A model generated the notes under the pieces. It did not search any database. It was not told the DNA's origin and saw only the letters and a program-made list of their open reading frames with translations. Shown piece by piece: positions 38,926-47,582 of a DNA stretch of 64,000 nucleotides. The stretch is from Hydrogenobacter thermophilus TK-6 (GTDB taxonomy: Bacteria > Aquificota > Aquificia > Aquificales > Aquificaceae), in assembly GCF_000010785.1 (NCBI RefSeq), contig NC_013799.1:1674001-1738000 (forward strand). The letters are read 5' to 3'. Positions within the stretch are counted from its first letter, which is position 1. Every line of letters starts with the position of its first letter. A program made the translations under genes and the position numbers.

Positions 38926-38950
38926 AAAACCGGTATAAAAGAGGAGGAAG

Positions 38951-39376
38951 TCAAAGAGTGATAACCGCATACTCACCGCTCATAAGCTTGTCAAGAAAGG
39001 CAGCTCCGCCTATTATACCATCGCAGAGCTCCGGGTTTACATCCTCCTTTTTGTAAATCTCCGTAAGGTCAAGGGAAGGTACGCAAAGGTAAATTTTGAC
39101 ACCAGCATCCTTTGCCATCTTTATAAAGTCATAAACCGTTTGCTCTACGCCCGGTCTGACCTTTACCTTCTTAGCATTGTCTCTCATGAGCAGAAAACCC
39201 GCCTCTGAGGTTATAACCATCTCCACCTCGTAATCCATAGTAGTTGCAGCGGTAGCAAGAAAGAAGGGAGCGCCTGCCTGAGGGTTTATCAGCTCACCCG
39301 TTGCAGGTTCAGCCCTTTCAAAGAAGGGAACCGTAAGAATGTAAAAGATGAGCTTTTCATAACCTTGAGCAGCCAT
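38951..39376 (-). CDS. DsrE-family protein
   Basis: This 141-residue protein has the DsrE-type alternating fold, with YDFIKMAKDAGVKIYLCVPS near residue 80 placing a cysteine at the usual reactive position, and a second cysteine in NPELCDG. It begins MAAQGYEKLIFYILTVPFF. It lies between the DrsE_2-type gene and the hdrC1 promoter, and probably takes part in persulfide transfer from TusA toward the sHdr/LbpA machinery. Confidence 0.78.
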   Translation of the reverse strand: MAAQGYEKLIFYILTVPFFERAEPATGELINPQAGAPFFLATAATTMDYEVEMVITSEAGFLLMRDNAKKVKVRPGVEQTVYDFIKMAKDAGVKIYLCVPSLDLTEIYKKEDVNPELCDGIIGGAAFLDKLMSGEYAVITL

Positions 39377-39388
39377 ATCTATGCCTCC

Positions 39389-39922
39389 TTAAATAAAGAT
39401 TATCATCGGTTTATCCGCTTCAAGAAGGTAGTTTATGAGGGTTGCAGCACCCGCAGGGGGTTCCAGACCGTCTATCAGGTCCTCGTACTTGTAGCCAAAG
39501 AGCTCCATAGTCATCTGGCAGGGTATGAGCTTTACCTCAGCCTCTTTACAAGCTTCTATGAGTTCTGGGATGCTTGCCACACCGTGTTCTTTTATGGTCT
39601 TTTTCATCATAAAGGTCATGAGGTCTGTCATCCCGGGTATCACACCCATAATCTGGGGTGGTCCGGGGAATATGGAGGATATGGCATTGGTTACGGGGTT
39701 TTGCATGGATGGAGGAAAAGCCATGGGCATGGCAGGGTTTGCTATGGGTGCCAGCTTCAGCTCGTTTATCTTCTTCCTGTGGATGATGTTAAGACCGTAA
39801 AAGGTAAAAAAAATGGCAGTCTCCAGTCCCAACGAAGCGGCAGTTGACGCTATTATCAGGGGTGGATACGCCATGTCCAGCGTACCCTTTGAGGCTATTA
39901 TGGCGAGCCTTTCAGTAGCCAT
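39389..39922 (-). CDS. DsrE2-type (DsrE/DsrF/DrsH-like) protein
   Basis: The 177-residue protein belongs to the DrsE_2 type: LAIIASKGTLDMAYPPLIIASTAA at the N-terminus in two pieces, a hydrophobic and proline/methionine-rich middle (NPAMPMAFPPSMQNP), then VKLIPCQMTMELFGYKYEDL near residue 140 with the conserved cysteine. Such proteins are associated with TusA and rhodanese in sulfur oxidisers and some are membrane-attached. It lies 13 bp after tusA. Confidence 0.85.
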   Translation of the reverse strand: MATERLAIIASKGTLDMAYPPLIIASTAASLGLETAIFFTFYGLNIIHRKKINELKLAPIANPAMPMAFPPSMQNPVTNAISSIFPGPPQIMGVIPGMTDLMTFMMKKTIKEHGVASIPELIEACKEAEVKLIPCQMTMELFGYKYEDLIDGLEPPAGAATLINYLLEADKPMIIFI

Positions 39923-39935
39923 AGCTTTCCCCTCC

Positions 39936-40172
39936 TTATTTCTTTCTTAAGTAAAATATGATCTTACCACCCTCTTCCACAGTCTCTATAAGCTCGTGTC
40001 CTGTGCGACTGCAGAAGGCAGGGATATCAGCCTTTGCACCCGGGTCGGTGGTTATGACCTCAAGTATCTGCCCGGATTGGAGCTCTTCAAGAGCCTTCTT
40101 AGTCTTGAGGACGGGAAGAGGACAGTTAAGACCTGAGGCATCAAGGACTTTGTCAGGAGTTACTGTAGCCAT
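39936..40172 (-). CDS. tusA: TusA sulfur-carrier protein
   Basis: TusA carries sulfur as a persulfide on its conserved cysteine. The 78-residue protein has the signature LDASGLNCPLPVLKTKKAL, with the active cysteine near residue 17, followed by the typical TTDPGAKADIPAFC. The ATG at 40172 follows GGAGG and is preferred over an upstream GTG. It opens the sulfur cluster and delivers sulfur to the DsrE proteins and ultimately to the sHdr/LbpA system. Confidence 0.94.
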   Translation of the reverse strand: MATVTPDKVLDASGLNCPLPVLKTKKALEELQSGQILEVITTDPGAKADIPAFCSRTGHELIETVEEGGKIIFYLRKK

Positions 40173-40185
40173 ATTAAACACCTCC

Positions 40186-40243
40186 TATGTTTTTAAACAT
40201 ATGGCAATAACCATATAATATACTAAGTCACCTCCCTTTTCAA
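40186..40243 (-). promoter_or_regulatory. tusA promoter with two inverted repeats
   Basis: On the minus strand TTGAAA (40243-40238), a 17-bp spacer and TATTAT (40220-40215) form a sigma-70-type promoter. Downstream, ATATGG-N6-CCATAT (40199-40216) spans the predicted start of transcription. TATGTTT-N2-AAACATA (40186-40201) lies next to it and abuts the ribosome binding site at 40180-40185. Both are perfect inverted repeats and could bind a repressor such as an ArsR-type sulfur sensor, which is not in this window. Confidence 0.55.
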
Positions 40244-40279
40244 CACTATAGTTTTTGTTTAAGTTATTATAAGATAACC

Positions 40280-40672
40280 TTATAACCTAAAGCTGTTTTC
40301 TCTTAATAGTTCTACAGGTTTTCTTCCTGCAAAGCCTTCGTCAAGTTCGTGCCAGTAGAGTATTGTCTCTTCGTCCTCTTTCCAGCAAAGCCATATGTAT
40401 CTGTTTTGATAAAAGGAGAGAAAGTCTATCAGTATAGGATCTGTGCCTTTTATAACACCGCCAAGTGCTTCTATCTTTTGGAAGTACTGCCTTATCTGTG
40501 CGTCAAGTTCCCTGGCTTGACTCTCCATGTATAACTTCTCAAGCTTGTCCTCCTCTTCTTCCATGTTGGTAAAGAGGGAGTATAGCTCTTCCTTTTTTGT
40601 GTTTATAGCTTCCACAAGAGGTTTTATAAGAGTGAGCAATTCTTTTGCACCATCTAAGTCAAACACCTTCAT
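40280..40672 (-). CDS. DUF2203 family protein
   Basis: This 130-residue protein has the DUF2203 pattern: a helical N-terminus (FDLDGAKELLTLIKPLVE), a coiled middle, GVIKGTDPILIDFLSFYQNRYIWLCWKEDEE near residues 74-104 in pieces, and WHELDEGFAGRKP near the end. The function is unknown. It lies upstream of tusA in the same direction but has its own promoter; about 100 bp containing the tusA promoter separates them. Confidence 0.85.
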   Translation of the reverse strand: MKVFDLDGAKELLTLIKPLVEAINTKKEELYSLFTNMEEEEDKLEKLYMESQARELDAQIRQYFQKIEALGGVIKGTDPILIDFLSFYQNRYIWLCWKEDEETILYWHELDEGFAGRKPVELLRENSFRL

Positions 40673-40679
40673 AGCTTAA

Positions 40680-40707
40680 ATAATAAACTCTTGCGAAAAT
40701 TTGTCCA
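40680..40707 (-). promoter_or_regulatory. DUF2203 promoter, leaderless
   Basis: On the minus strand TGGACA (40707-40702), a 16-bp spacer and TATTAT (40685-40680) are seen. The -10 ends 7 nt before the ATG, so transcription should begin at or next to the start codon. This is the clearest complete promoter of the leaderless type in the window. Confidence 0.6.
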
Positions 40708-40738
40708 TATGATAATTCAGCGCTTTTGGAGATTTTAT

Positions 40739-40769
40739 TTGACAAACCCTACCTGGAATGCTTTATAAT
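40739..40769 (+). promoter_or_regulatory. tRNA promoter
   Basis: A perfect TTGACA (40739-40744) and a perfect TATAAT (40764-40769) lie 19 bp apart. The -10 ends 10 nt before the mature tRNA 5' end at 40780, leaving a very short 5' leader for RNase P. The spacing is slightly long for sigma-70. Confidence 0.7.
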
Positions 40770-40779
40770 AATATAAAGA

Positions 40780-40851
40780 GGGCGCGTAGCTCAATGGCAG
40801 AGCGGGCGGCTCATAACCGCCCGGTTGGGGGTTCGAGTCCTCCCGCGCCCA
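40780..40851 (+). tRNA. tRNA with CAT anticodon (tRNA-Met type; Ile2 possible)
   Basis: A full cloverleaf can be folded: acceptor GGGCGCG with CGCGCCC and discriminator A, D-stem GCTC/GAGC, anticodon stem GGCGG/CCGCC with loop CTCATAA, and T-stem GGGGG/CCTCC (one G-T pair) with loop TTCGAGT. The anticodon CAT is at 40812-40814. No CCA is encoded. The paired G1-C72 argues against initiator tRNA. Elongator Met and lysidine-modified Ile2 cannot be separated by eye; the tilS gene for that modification is at 55381-56331. Confidence 0.93.
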
Positions 40852-41328
40852 TTAACTTATAAACTTTTCTAAAAAGTTACCGAAAAAGACAAAAGCGCCT
40901 ATTCTTATACTCCTAGCTATAAAGCTTGCTATTAAAAATACCAAAGGGGGCATCTTGAAAATACCCGAGAGCCAGCAGACGAGCTTATAAGGTTCGCCAA
41001 TAAGGACAGCAAAGAATCCGTATTTATTGAACAAGCTTTCACCCTTCAGGTAGAGTTTTTCACCAAGAAGGCGCTTTACAAAGGTCTCACCAAGGAAACT
41101 GGCTGAATAGTAAGCTGCTAAAGCACCAAGCAGATTTCCCAAAAGAGCAACTATGCCTGCCATATAAACATTCAGTTTGAAAAAAGGAGCACTTACTATA
41201 AAGGGATACGGAGGAATGGGCTGTATTATAGATTCGGTGAAAGATATGAGAAATATAGCTGTATAGCCATAACTGGCAACAAAATCCTCTGCGTACCTTT
41301 TAAGTTCCGGAAAAAACTGCTCTATCAC
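40852..41328 (-). CDS. VTT/DedA-like small membrane protein (YqaA-type)
   Basis: The 158-residue integral membrane protein has several hydrophobic segments. The family signature is the E-x-proline loop SFTESIIQPIPPYPFIVSAP near residue 30 and a GNLLGALAAYYSASFLGE segment. The YqaA/VTT group includes DedA relatives with suggested roles in lipid carrier or membrane homeostasis. Its stop codon begins at the base right after the convergent tRNA, and its start overlaps the MBL gene stop. Confidence 0.8.
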   Translation of the reverse strand: MIEQFFPELKRYAEDFVASYGYTAIFLISFTESIIQPIPPYPFIVSAPFFKLNVYMAGIVALLGNLLGALAAYYSASFLGETFVKRLLGEKLYLKGESLFNKYGFFAVLIGEPYKLVCWLSGIFKMPPLVFLIASFIARSIRIGAFVFFGNFLEKFIS

Positions 41329-42083
41329 TAAAGGTACACCTCCATACCATCGTGGGCGGCAAGGGTTTCAATCCCTGTGAGCGAGGTTATATGCTTGGCA
41401 ACTTCTTCGGGTTTATGACTTTTTAAAAAATCGTATCCAAAGTGGGTTATTATAGCTTTTTGTGGTTTGACTTCTTTTATAAGCTTGACTGCATCTTCCA
41501 CAGAAAGGTGCTCAATATGCGCCTTCTTGTCATAAAGGGTGGTGTTAATGATCATAACTTTAACGTGCTTGGGATAGACTTCTAACATCCTGTTTTCAAA
41601 GAGGGCGCATGTTACATAAAGTAATTTTCCATTAAACAAAAGTGCATAAGTCTCTGTATTGTGATGTCTGTGCTTCATAACTGCTTTTACCTTTATGCTC
41701 ATGTACTCTAAGATTATTCCTTCTTCAAAGAAGGCTTCGTAAGCTAATCTTCTCCTCAAGTAAGGCAAGATAACCTTGTCCTCTCCCTCAAAGGCAGAGC
41801 GGGGCGCAAATAGAGCTACATGATGCCTTTTACCACCATCTGTTGCAGACTCTATGAGAGAGTTTACATCTGCCGAGTGGTCAAGATGAATATGGGAAAG
41901 TACAATGAGATCCAGATTTCTTGGGTCAAAATCCATTTGGTGTAAGTAGACAAATGCTCCAGGACCGGGGTCCACATGTATCCACTTGCTTGATAAGCTT
42001 AGCAAAAAGCCACCTGACCTTCTAACCAGTCTAAAGGTGCTGGCTCTACCTCCTGCAGTTCCCAAAAAGATTACCTTATCCAA
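41328..42083 (-). CDS. Metallo-beta-lactamase-fold hydrolase
   Basis: The 251-residue MBL-fold protein has the metal motif SHIHLDHSADVN near residue 64 and downstream metal residues in KAVMKHRHHNTET, and ITHFGYD near residue 215. The N-terminal VIFLGTAGGRAS resembles the RNase Z/lactonase-like group, so it may be a phosphodiesterase or other hydrolase; the substrate cannot be told. It overlaps the ferredoxin gene by 8 nt. Confidence 0.82.
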   Translation of the reverse strand: MDKVIFLGTAGGRASTFRLVRRSGGFLLSLSSKWIHVDPGPGAFVYLHQMDFDPRNLDLIVLSHIHLDHSADVNSLIESATDGGKRHHVALFAPRSAFEGEDKVILPYLRRRLAYEAFFEEGIILEYMSIKVKAVMKHRHHNTETYALLFNGKLLYVTCALFENRMLEVYPKHVKVMIINTTLYDKKAHIEHLSVEDAVKLIKEVKPQKAIITHFGYDFLKSHKPEEVAKHITSLTGIETLAAHDGMEVYL

Positions 42084-42279
42084 CTTCTTCCATCTGTATA
42101 GAATTGCTGGGGCAGCTCTCCATCACCTCTTTTATAGCTTCTACAAGGTTCCTGTCAGGGAAGCTTTTCATGGGCAGTGTTATGGGTATGCCATCACCTC
42201 TGTCCACAAATACAGTAGGAAGCGTATCGTAGCACAGCCTGCAGGTTGTGCATGTATCTATGTCAATGAGTATCCTCAT
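42076..42279 (-). CDS. Small [4Fe-4S] ferredoxin, second of tandem pair
   Basis: This 67-residue ferredoxin has ligands in DTCTTCRLCYDTLP and a distal CPSNSI, giving one [4Fe-4S] cluster in the C-x2-C-x2-C...C pattern. The ATG at 42279 overlaps the stop of the first ferredoxin (ATGA). Tandem ferredoxins of this kind are known in Hydrogenobacter thermophilus, where they supply low-potential electrons to the 2-oxoacid oxidoreductases of the reductive TCA cycle. Confidence 0.88.
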   Translation of the reverse strand: MRILIDIDTCTTCRLCYDTLPTVFVDRGDGIPITLPMKSFPDRNLVEAIKEVMESCPSNSIQMEEVG

Positions 42280-42494
42280 ACTTCCTCTGTTATGATAGAG
42301 CCACTGGGACACTCGTCGGTAACTTCCTTAACCTCTTGCTCGAGCTCTGGTGGTACCATCATCCATCCATCGGGTCCCGGACTTACCACCTCAGCTATAC
42401 CATCACCTCTGTTTTTGTATACTTCGGGAACTCTATCGTAACACAGCTCGCATGAGGTACATGTATCTGGGTCAACCATGGTCCTGAGTGCCAT
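42276..42494 (-). CDS. Small [4Fe-4S] ferredoxin, first of tandem pair
   Basis: The 72-residue ferredoxin has the ligand motif DTCTSCELCYDRVPEVY and a distal ECPSGSI. It is clearly a paralogue of the next gene, with a conserved acidic surface and DRGDGI/NRGDGI loop after the first motif. SD GGAGG lies upstream. Located 73 bp after sucD, it probably serves carboxylation reactions of the reductive TCA cycle. Confidence 0.9.
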   Translation of the reverse strand: MALRTMVDPDTCTSCELCYDRVPEVYKNRGDGIAEVVSPGPDGWMMVPPELEQEVKEVTDECPSGSIITEEV

Positions 42495-42567
42495 ACTGCA
42501 TACCTCCTTTGCAAAGTTTTAGGCTATTAAAATATAACACATCTTTAAGGTTTTAATATATTCTAAA

Positions 42568-43449
42568 TCACCTTTTTACCAAAAGCTCCTGCAAAGACTT
42601 GCCTATGAAGGCAGGGTTTTCTATCACATATACACCAGCTTCCCGAAGAGCCTGCATCTTTGCCTGAGCTGTACCTCTACCACCGCTTATTATGGCACCT
42701 GCGTGTCCCATACGTCTGCCTGGGGGTGCAGTGATGCCTGCTATGTAAGCAAACACAGGCTTTTTTACATGATGCTTTATATACTCTGCCGCCTCCTCCT
42801 CTGCGGTGCCACCTATCTCGCCTATAATGAGAATAGCCTCCGTTTCCGGGTCCTCATTAAACATAGATATCACATCTTTGTGGGAAAGCCCATGCACAGG
42901 GTCGCCTCCTATACCTACAGCGGTGGACTGTCCAAGTCCCACCATGGTAAGCTGATAAGCTGCTTCATAAGTGAGGGTACCACTTCTTGAGACTATGCCC
43001 ACGCTTCCTCTCTTAAAGACATGCCCTGGCATTATGCCCACCTTTGCCTCTCCTGGTGTGATAACTCCTGGACAGTTGGGACCTATGAGCTTAGCGCTGG
43101 GATAGTTCTTTCTCATGTAGTCTTTTACCATCATCATGTCTTTTACCGGCACGCCTTCGGTGATACACACAATAAGCTCTATACCTGCATCCAATGCTTC
43201 CACTATGGCATCTGCTGCGAAGGCAGGGGGAACGAATATGAGAGAGCAGTTGGCATTGGTTTCTTGAACAGCTTCTTCCACTGTGTTAAAGACGGGTATA
43301 CCTTCTACAGATTGTCCACCTTTGCCGGGCGTAACTCCTGCCACTACCTGTGTGCCGTAAGCTTTGCACTGAGCAGCATGAAAAGATCCTTCCTTCCCAG
43401 TAATGCCCTGAACTACCACTTTTGTGTCTCTGTTTACAAGTATAGCCAT
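42568..43449 (-). CDS. sucD: Succinyl-CoA synthetase alpha subunit
   Basis: The alpha subunit binds CoA and carries the phosphohistidine. The 293 residues show the CoA site [36 protein letters not shown] near residue 122, and the active histidine in [14 protein letters not shown] near residue 247. In the reductive TCA cycle it makes succinyl-CoA from succinate. The length fits SucD rather than the longer citryl-CoA synthetase subunit of Aquificaceae. It lies 11 bp after sucC. Confidence 0.93.
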   Translation of the reverse strand: MAILVNRDTKVVVQGITGKEGSFHAAQCKAYGTQVVAGVTPGKGGQSVEGIPVFNTVEEAVQETNANCSLIFVPPAFAADAIVEALDAGIELIVCITEGVPVKDMMMVKDYMRKNYPSAKLIGPNCPGVITPGEAKVGIMPGHVFKRGSVGIVSRSGTLTYEAAYQLTMVGLGQSTAVGIGGDPVHGLSHKDVISMFNEDPETEAILIIGEIGGTAEEEAAEYIKHHVKKPVFAYIAGITAPPGRRMGHAGAIISGGRGTAQAKMQALREAGVYVIENPAFIGKSLQELLVKR

Positions 43450-43460
43450 ATCTTCCCTCC

Positions 43461-44612
43461 TTACCTTAATGCCAACTCAGTTGCCTTTTTGGCACCGTCC
43501 CACATATCTACAGCATTGACAAAGTTTAGTCCGGACTCTGACAGTAATCTTCTTCCCTCCTCCACATTAGTCCCCTCCATTCTGACCACCACCGGCACCT
43601 TTATCTCCACCATCTTTGCCGCCTCTATAAGACCTTGAGCTAACCTATCGCATCTGAGTATCCCCCCAAAGATGTTTATAAAGACTGCTTTTACATTTTT
43701 GTCAGCCATCAGAATCCTGAAAGCGTTGGCTATCTGTTCCACATTAGCACCTCCACCCACATCAAGGAAGTTAGCAGGGTCTCCGCCCGCCAGCTTTATT
43801 ATGTCCATAGTTGTCATGGCAAGACCTGCACCGTTTACCATACAACCTATGTTACCATCCAGCTTTATGTAATTGAGACTATAACGCTTTGCCTCTATTT
43901 CAAGGGGGTCAAGCTGTGTAAGGTCCTCAAGCTCCTCCACGTCCTTGTGCCTTAGCATTGCATTATCGTCTATCTCCACCTTGGCATCCAAGAGGATTAG
44001 GTTTCCTTCTTTAGTAAGCACCAGTGGGTTTATCTCCACCAAGCTGGCATCCATGTCCGTATACATCTTGTAGAGAGCAAGGGATATCCTTACAAACTCA
44101 TTTACGGGAAGTCCAAGTTTAAAGGCTATCTTCCTTGCTTGAAAGGGCATAAGACCGAGGGCTGGGTCTATGTGCAGCGTGTGTATAGCTTCTGGCTTTT
44201 CCTTTGCCACTTCTTCTATCTCCATGCCACCTTCCGCGCTTGCCATAAAAACAGGTTTTGAGACAGACCTGTCAAGAGTTATGGAAAGATAAAACTCTTT
44301 TTCTATGTTGGTAGCCTTTTCTATCCATACTCTACTCACAGGCTTACCTTCGGGACACTGGAAGGTCTTTAAAACTTTCCCCAGCATGCTTTCAACTGCT
44401 TCTCTTAGCTCCTCCTGATTCTTTACCAGCTTTACACCGCCTGCTTTACCTCTTCCTCCACAGTGTACCTGAGCTTTGACCACCAAAGGATATCCGCTAA
44501 GCTCTTCAGCAACCTGCAGAGCCTCCTGAAGGCTAAAAGCTACCTTACCTTCTGGAACAGGTAAGTTATATCTTTTTAAAATTTCCTTAGCCTGATGTTC
44601 GTGTAATTTCAT
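43461..44612 (-). CDS. sucC: Succinyl-CoA synthetase beta subunit
   Basis: The beta subunit has an ATP-grasp domain and binds nucleotide and succinate. The 383 residues start [20 protein letters not shown], with [17 protein letters not shown] near residue 45, [11 protein letters not shown] near residue 195, the phosphate-loop [11 protein letters not shown] and GGGANVEQI. The ATG at 44612 follows GGAGG at good spacing; eight codons of open frame upstream are not used. The length fits SucC rather than the 420-residue-class CcsA. Confidence 0.94.
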   Translation of the reverse strand: MKLHEHQAKEILKRYNLPVPEGKVAFSLQEALQVAEELSGYPLVVKAQVHCGGRGKAGGVKLVKNQEELREAVESMLGKVLKTFQCPEGKPVSRVWIEKATNIEKEFYLSITLDRSVSKPVFMASAEGGMEIEEVAKEKPEAIHTLHIDPALGLMPFQARKIAFKLGLPVNEFVRISLALYKMYTDMDASLVEINPLVLTKEGNLILLDAKVEIDDNAMLRHKDVEELEDLTQLDPLEIEAKRYSLNYIKLDGNIGCMVNGAGLAMTTMDIIKLAGGDPANFLDVGGGANVEQIANAFRILMADKNVKAVFINIFGGILRCDRLAQGLIEAAKMVEIKVPVVVRMEGTNVEEGRRLLSESGLNFVNAVDMWDGAKKATELALR

Positions 44613-44639
44613 ACAATACCTCCGGAAAGGTTTCAAAAG

Positions 44640-44670
44640 ATTATAACAAAAGTCATAGCTTTGCTAAAAT
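44640..44670. promoter_or_regulatory. Divergent promoters sucC / exonuclease
   Basis: On the minus strand TATAAT (44645-44640), with a weak TTAGCA 16 bp upstream, serves sucC with a leader of about 20 nt and an SD. On the plus strand TAAAAT (44665-44670) ends 8 nt before the exonuclease ATG, suggesting a leaderless message there. Confidence 0.45.
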
Positions 44671-44678
44671 TTATCTTT

Positions 44679-45254
44679 ATGAAGGAGATACTCCTTGAAA
44701 GCACATTTGTGAGCATTGATATAGAAACTACCGGTTTTGATGAGGAAAGCTCTGACATAATAGAGATAGCTTGCGTCAGGGTGGAGGGGTGCATAATAAC
44801 AGATAGGTTTAGCACCCTCGTAAATCCTGGATACTTGCTTCCCGATAGGATAGTTAAGCTTACCGGCATAACCAACGCTATGATAGTAGGTAAACCAAAT
44901 ATATACGAGGTACTGCCGCACTTCCTACGGTTTGTGGGAGATAGCATAATAGTTGGACACCATGTGGAAAAGGACATGGCTTTCATAGACAAAGCTTATA
45001 GAGTGCTTTACGGAAAGAAATTCAAACATCCTCACATCTGCACTTTGAACTTGGCAAGGAACATCTTACCTGACCTAAAAAGATACTCCCTCAAAGACTT
45101 GGCAGACCACTTTAATATAAGATACAGAAGGCTTCACAGAGCCCTTGATGATGCAGAAACTACCGCTTACCTGTTTATTGAACTTTTGAACCTGCTCTGG
45201 AATCACCTAAGGGTAGGCGATTACTTAGGCATAAAAAGACTCTCTAAAGCTTGA
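44679..45254 (+). CDS. DEDD 3'-5' exonuclease, DnaQ-like
   Basis: This 191-residue exonuclease has motif Exo[12 protein letters not shown] near residue 13, ExoII in [13 protein letters not shown] near residue 90 and Exo[17 protein letters not shown] near residue 155, the H-x4-D (DEDDh) type. It could be the proofreading epsilon subunit or a separate DnaQ-family nuclease; the replicative alpha subunit lies 17 kb away. The 3' end overlaps convergent dnaJ by 11 bp. ATG 44679 is preferred over an upstream in-frame start. Confidence 0.87.
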   Translation: MKEILLESTFVSIDIETTGFDEESSDIIEIACVRVEGCIITDRFSTLVNPGYLLPDRIVKLTGITNAMIVGKPNIYEVLPHFLRFVGDSIIVGHHVEKDMAFIDKAYRVLYGKKFKHPHICTLNLARNILPDLKRYSLKDLADHFNIRYRRLHRALDDAETTAYLFIELLNLLWNHLRVGDYLGIKRLSKA

Positions 45255-46314
45255 GAAGGCTTAATATCTTGGTGATTACACCACTTTGATACTCTATGCC
45301 CTCCTCGCCCAGCTCTTTGGCGAGTTTTTCAATAAGCGCTCTTATGTTGGAATTTACATTTTTAGGAACCTCTATCCTGAAGGTAATAATAAGGTCTCCT
45401 CTTCCCCCCGCGATTGGGTATCCCAGACCTTGTAGCCTCTTTGTAGAACCGCACTCTGTACCTGGCTGTAAAAAAACTTCTTGATAACTACCTTCCAGTG
45501 TTTTTATCTTAGTCGTACCACCTAAGACGGCTAAGGGGAAGGATATAAATGCTTCCATGTAAAGGTCCTTTCCCACCTTCTTAAAGATGGGGTGAGGTTT
45601 TAAACTTACCCTCAGGTAGAGATCTCCAGCTTCACCACCTCTCTCACCTGTGTGTCCTTTGCCTGGTACTTTGAGAACATCACCCTCATCGGTGCCTGGG
45701 GGGACATTCACCCTCAGAAGACTATGCATTGCCACTCTTCCCCTTCCCGAACAAGCAGGGCACTGATTCTTTATGATAAATCCTCTTCCCTTACACACTG
45801 AGCAAGGTCTGGGAAAGCTAAATATACCGCTTACCCTCCTTCCAGTGCCCTCACAGGCATGACAAGTAACCTTTTCCATCTTCCCTACATAACCTTTACC
45901 CTCGCAGGTGGGACAGTCTATCCACCTTTCGTATTCTATATCTTTCTCACATCCAAAGGCAGCCTCTTCAAGGGTAAGCTCCAGCTTAAGCCTTACATCA
46001 CCACCCTTTTTGGGCTTGGGCGATCTCCTCATACCCTGCCATATGCTTTCCAAAAAGTCCTGTATGTATTCCATAAAGTCCCTGTAGCTTTTTTCATCTC
46101 CGCTTTTTAATATCCTGTCATACTCCTTTCTTCTTTCTTCGTCGGAAAGAATGTGGTAAGCCTCATTTATCTCCTTGAACTTCTCAGAAGCATTTTCGTC
46201 AGCACTTATATCGGGATGGTACTCTTTGGCAAGCCTTCTGTAAGCCTTCTTTATCTCCTCAGCTGTTGCATCTTTGCTCACACCCAATATCTGATAGTAG
46301 TCTTTAATGGGCAT
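45244..46314 (-). CDS. dnaJ: Chaperone protein DnaJ
   Basis: DnaJ is the Hsp40 co-chaperone that stimulates DnaK. The 356 residues contain the J domain with HPD (YHPDISADE, near residue 32), four zinc repeats ([32 protein letters not shown]) and the C-terminal substrate domains. The glycine/phenylalanine-rich linker after the J domain is replaced by a charged [17 protein letters not shown] segment, which is unusual. No dnaK or grpE is nearby. Confidence 0.94.
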   Translation of the reverse strand: MPIKDYYQILGVSKDATAEEIKKAYRRLAKEYHPDISADENASEKFKEINEAYHILSDEERRKEYDRILKSGDEKSYRDFMEYIQDFLESIWQGMRRSPKPKKGGDVRLKLELTLEEAAFGCEKDIEYERWIDCPTCEGKGYVGKMEKVTCHACEGTGRRVSGIFSFPRPCSVCKGRGFIIKNQCPACSGRGRVAMHSLLRVNVPPGTDEGDVLKVPGKGHTGERGGEAGDLYLRVSLKPHPIFKKVGKDLYMEAFISFPLAVLGGTTKIKTLEGSYQEVFLQPGTECGSTKRLQGLGYPIAGGRGDLIITFRIEVPKNVNSNIRALIEKLAKELGEEGIEYQSGVITKILSLLKL

Positions 46315-46413
46315 ACCACCATTATAGGATAAGAGCAGCCGAATATCTCTTCATGATTAAAGTCATAAACATCCTTAAAGTTTCCATACTTATAATGGTA
46401 AAATATTTTAAGC

Positions 46414-47553
46414 GTGAGTGATAGAACAAACCTAATTGTATTCTTGCTCACCCTTTCAGCATTTGTGTCTATAACTCTGTTTGAGGCTTTTCTGGCAATG
46501 ATATTACTCTACTGCACTTTTTACCTGTTTAAAAGACGGGAAATGCCTAAGGGTATACTCACTAAGCCCCTTGTGATATATGCCATCCCTACACTTTTAT
46601 CAGCCATTTTGTACACACCTCAATACATTAACAAAGGGATCGAGAGAAGTCTCTTTTTGTTTGCGTACCCTGTAGGCAGTTATGTAAAGATGAATCAGGA
46701 TTTTCTGTATAAAATGAACAAAGTACTCTTATTGGTGGGATATGTTTTGATGCCTGTTGTTATTTACAAGTTTTACAAAACAGGAGAGCCTGCCCCTCTC
46801 TGGGGAGGGTGGTTTGAAGTAGGCATATTTTACTCCATATTTTCTCTTGTAGCCTTAGCCCTCTTTGTAAAAGACAGAAACTACTTATATCTTGTCAGTT
46901 TTTTTATCTTTGTTAGCTTTGTGTTTTTGAGTGCCAGAAGGTCCTCTTTGCTTGCCCTTGGAGCTACACTTCTCATTTTTTTCTTTCTTATGAGGAGGCA
47001 CATACCCATAAGATACATTACGGCAATTAGCTTGCTTCTTCTTCTCGTTGGAGGCTTTTCTTCTTACCTCCTTGTGAAAAAGGACGAGAGATTTGGCACG
47101 CTTTATCAAGTTATTACCCGTCAAAAACCCATCAACGACGAAACACTAAATAAGATATCAAGTTTAAGATGGAAAAACTTAAAGGCAGGTGTTGAGGTAA
47201 TAAAGAAAGATATATCTCAGGGAAATTACCTACAGCTTCTGATAGGGCATGGTGTAAATCCCGGATACCATCTTGAACCAAAGTCTCCAATAGGTGGTGC
47301 TTACGAGTCGGTTATGTTTTTGTCTGAGTTTATACAGAGTGGCGCTCTGGGACTTATAGGCATAATGTTGCTTTATGTAAAGTATTACACTTTTGTGCTG
47401 AGGTTTCCTTTAGATAAAGAGAATGTGCTTTTTGCACCTTTCTTGCTGACACTCTCTATTCTGTTTGTGGGAGCCATCTTCACAGGTTTCTGGGATGCCC
47501 TTTTGCCCCTTTATCTTATTTGGTTTAAAATTACGGAAGAGCACAGAGCTTGA
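46414..47553 (+). CDS. O-antigen ligase/polymerase-like membrane protein
   Basis: The 379-residue protein has about ten hydrophobic segments and a larger hydrophilic loop (residues about 225-300) with GHGVNPGYHLEPKSP, the arrangement of WaaL/Wzy O-antigen ligase family proteins. Such enzymes join O-antigen to lipid A-core in the periplasmic leaflet. It uses a GTG start; TAAAAT (46399-46404) ends 9 nt upstream. Sequence conservation is low in this family, so the exact activity is uncertain. Confidence 0.75.
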   Translation: MSDRTNLIVFLLTLSAFVSITLFEAFLAMILLYCTFYLFKRREMPKGILTKPLVIYAIPTLLSAILYTPQYINKGIERSLFLFAYPVGSYVKMNQDFLYKMNKVLLLVGYVLMPVVIYKFYKTGEPAPLWGGWFEVGIFYSIFSLVALALFVKDRNYLYLVSFFIFVSFVFLSARRSSLLALGATLLIFFFLMRRHIPIRYITAISLLLLLVGGFSSYLLVKKDERFGTLYQVITRQKPINDETLNKISSLRWKNLKAGVEVIKKDISQGNYLQLLIGHGVNPGYHLEPKSPIGGAYESVMFLSEFIQSGALGLIGIMLLYVKYYTFVLRFPLDKENVLFAPFLLTLSILFVGAIFTGFWDALLPLYLIWFKITEEHRA

Positions 47554-47582
47554 CTACAGTAATGCATTGGTATAGTATTTTT

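Noticed and set aside
40780-40851. The CAT tRNA as initiator tRNA-fMet
   Set aside because: Position 1-72 is a G-C pair and the anticodon stem lacks the three consecutive G-C pairs of initiators.
42568-44612. sucD/sucC as citryl-CoA synthetase
   Set aside because: Lengths (293 and 383 residues) match succinyl-CoA synthetase; the Aquificaceae citryl-CoA synthetase subunits are distinctly longer.
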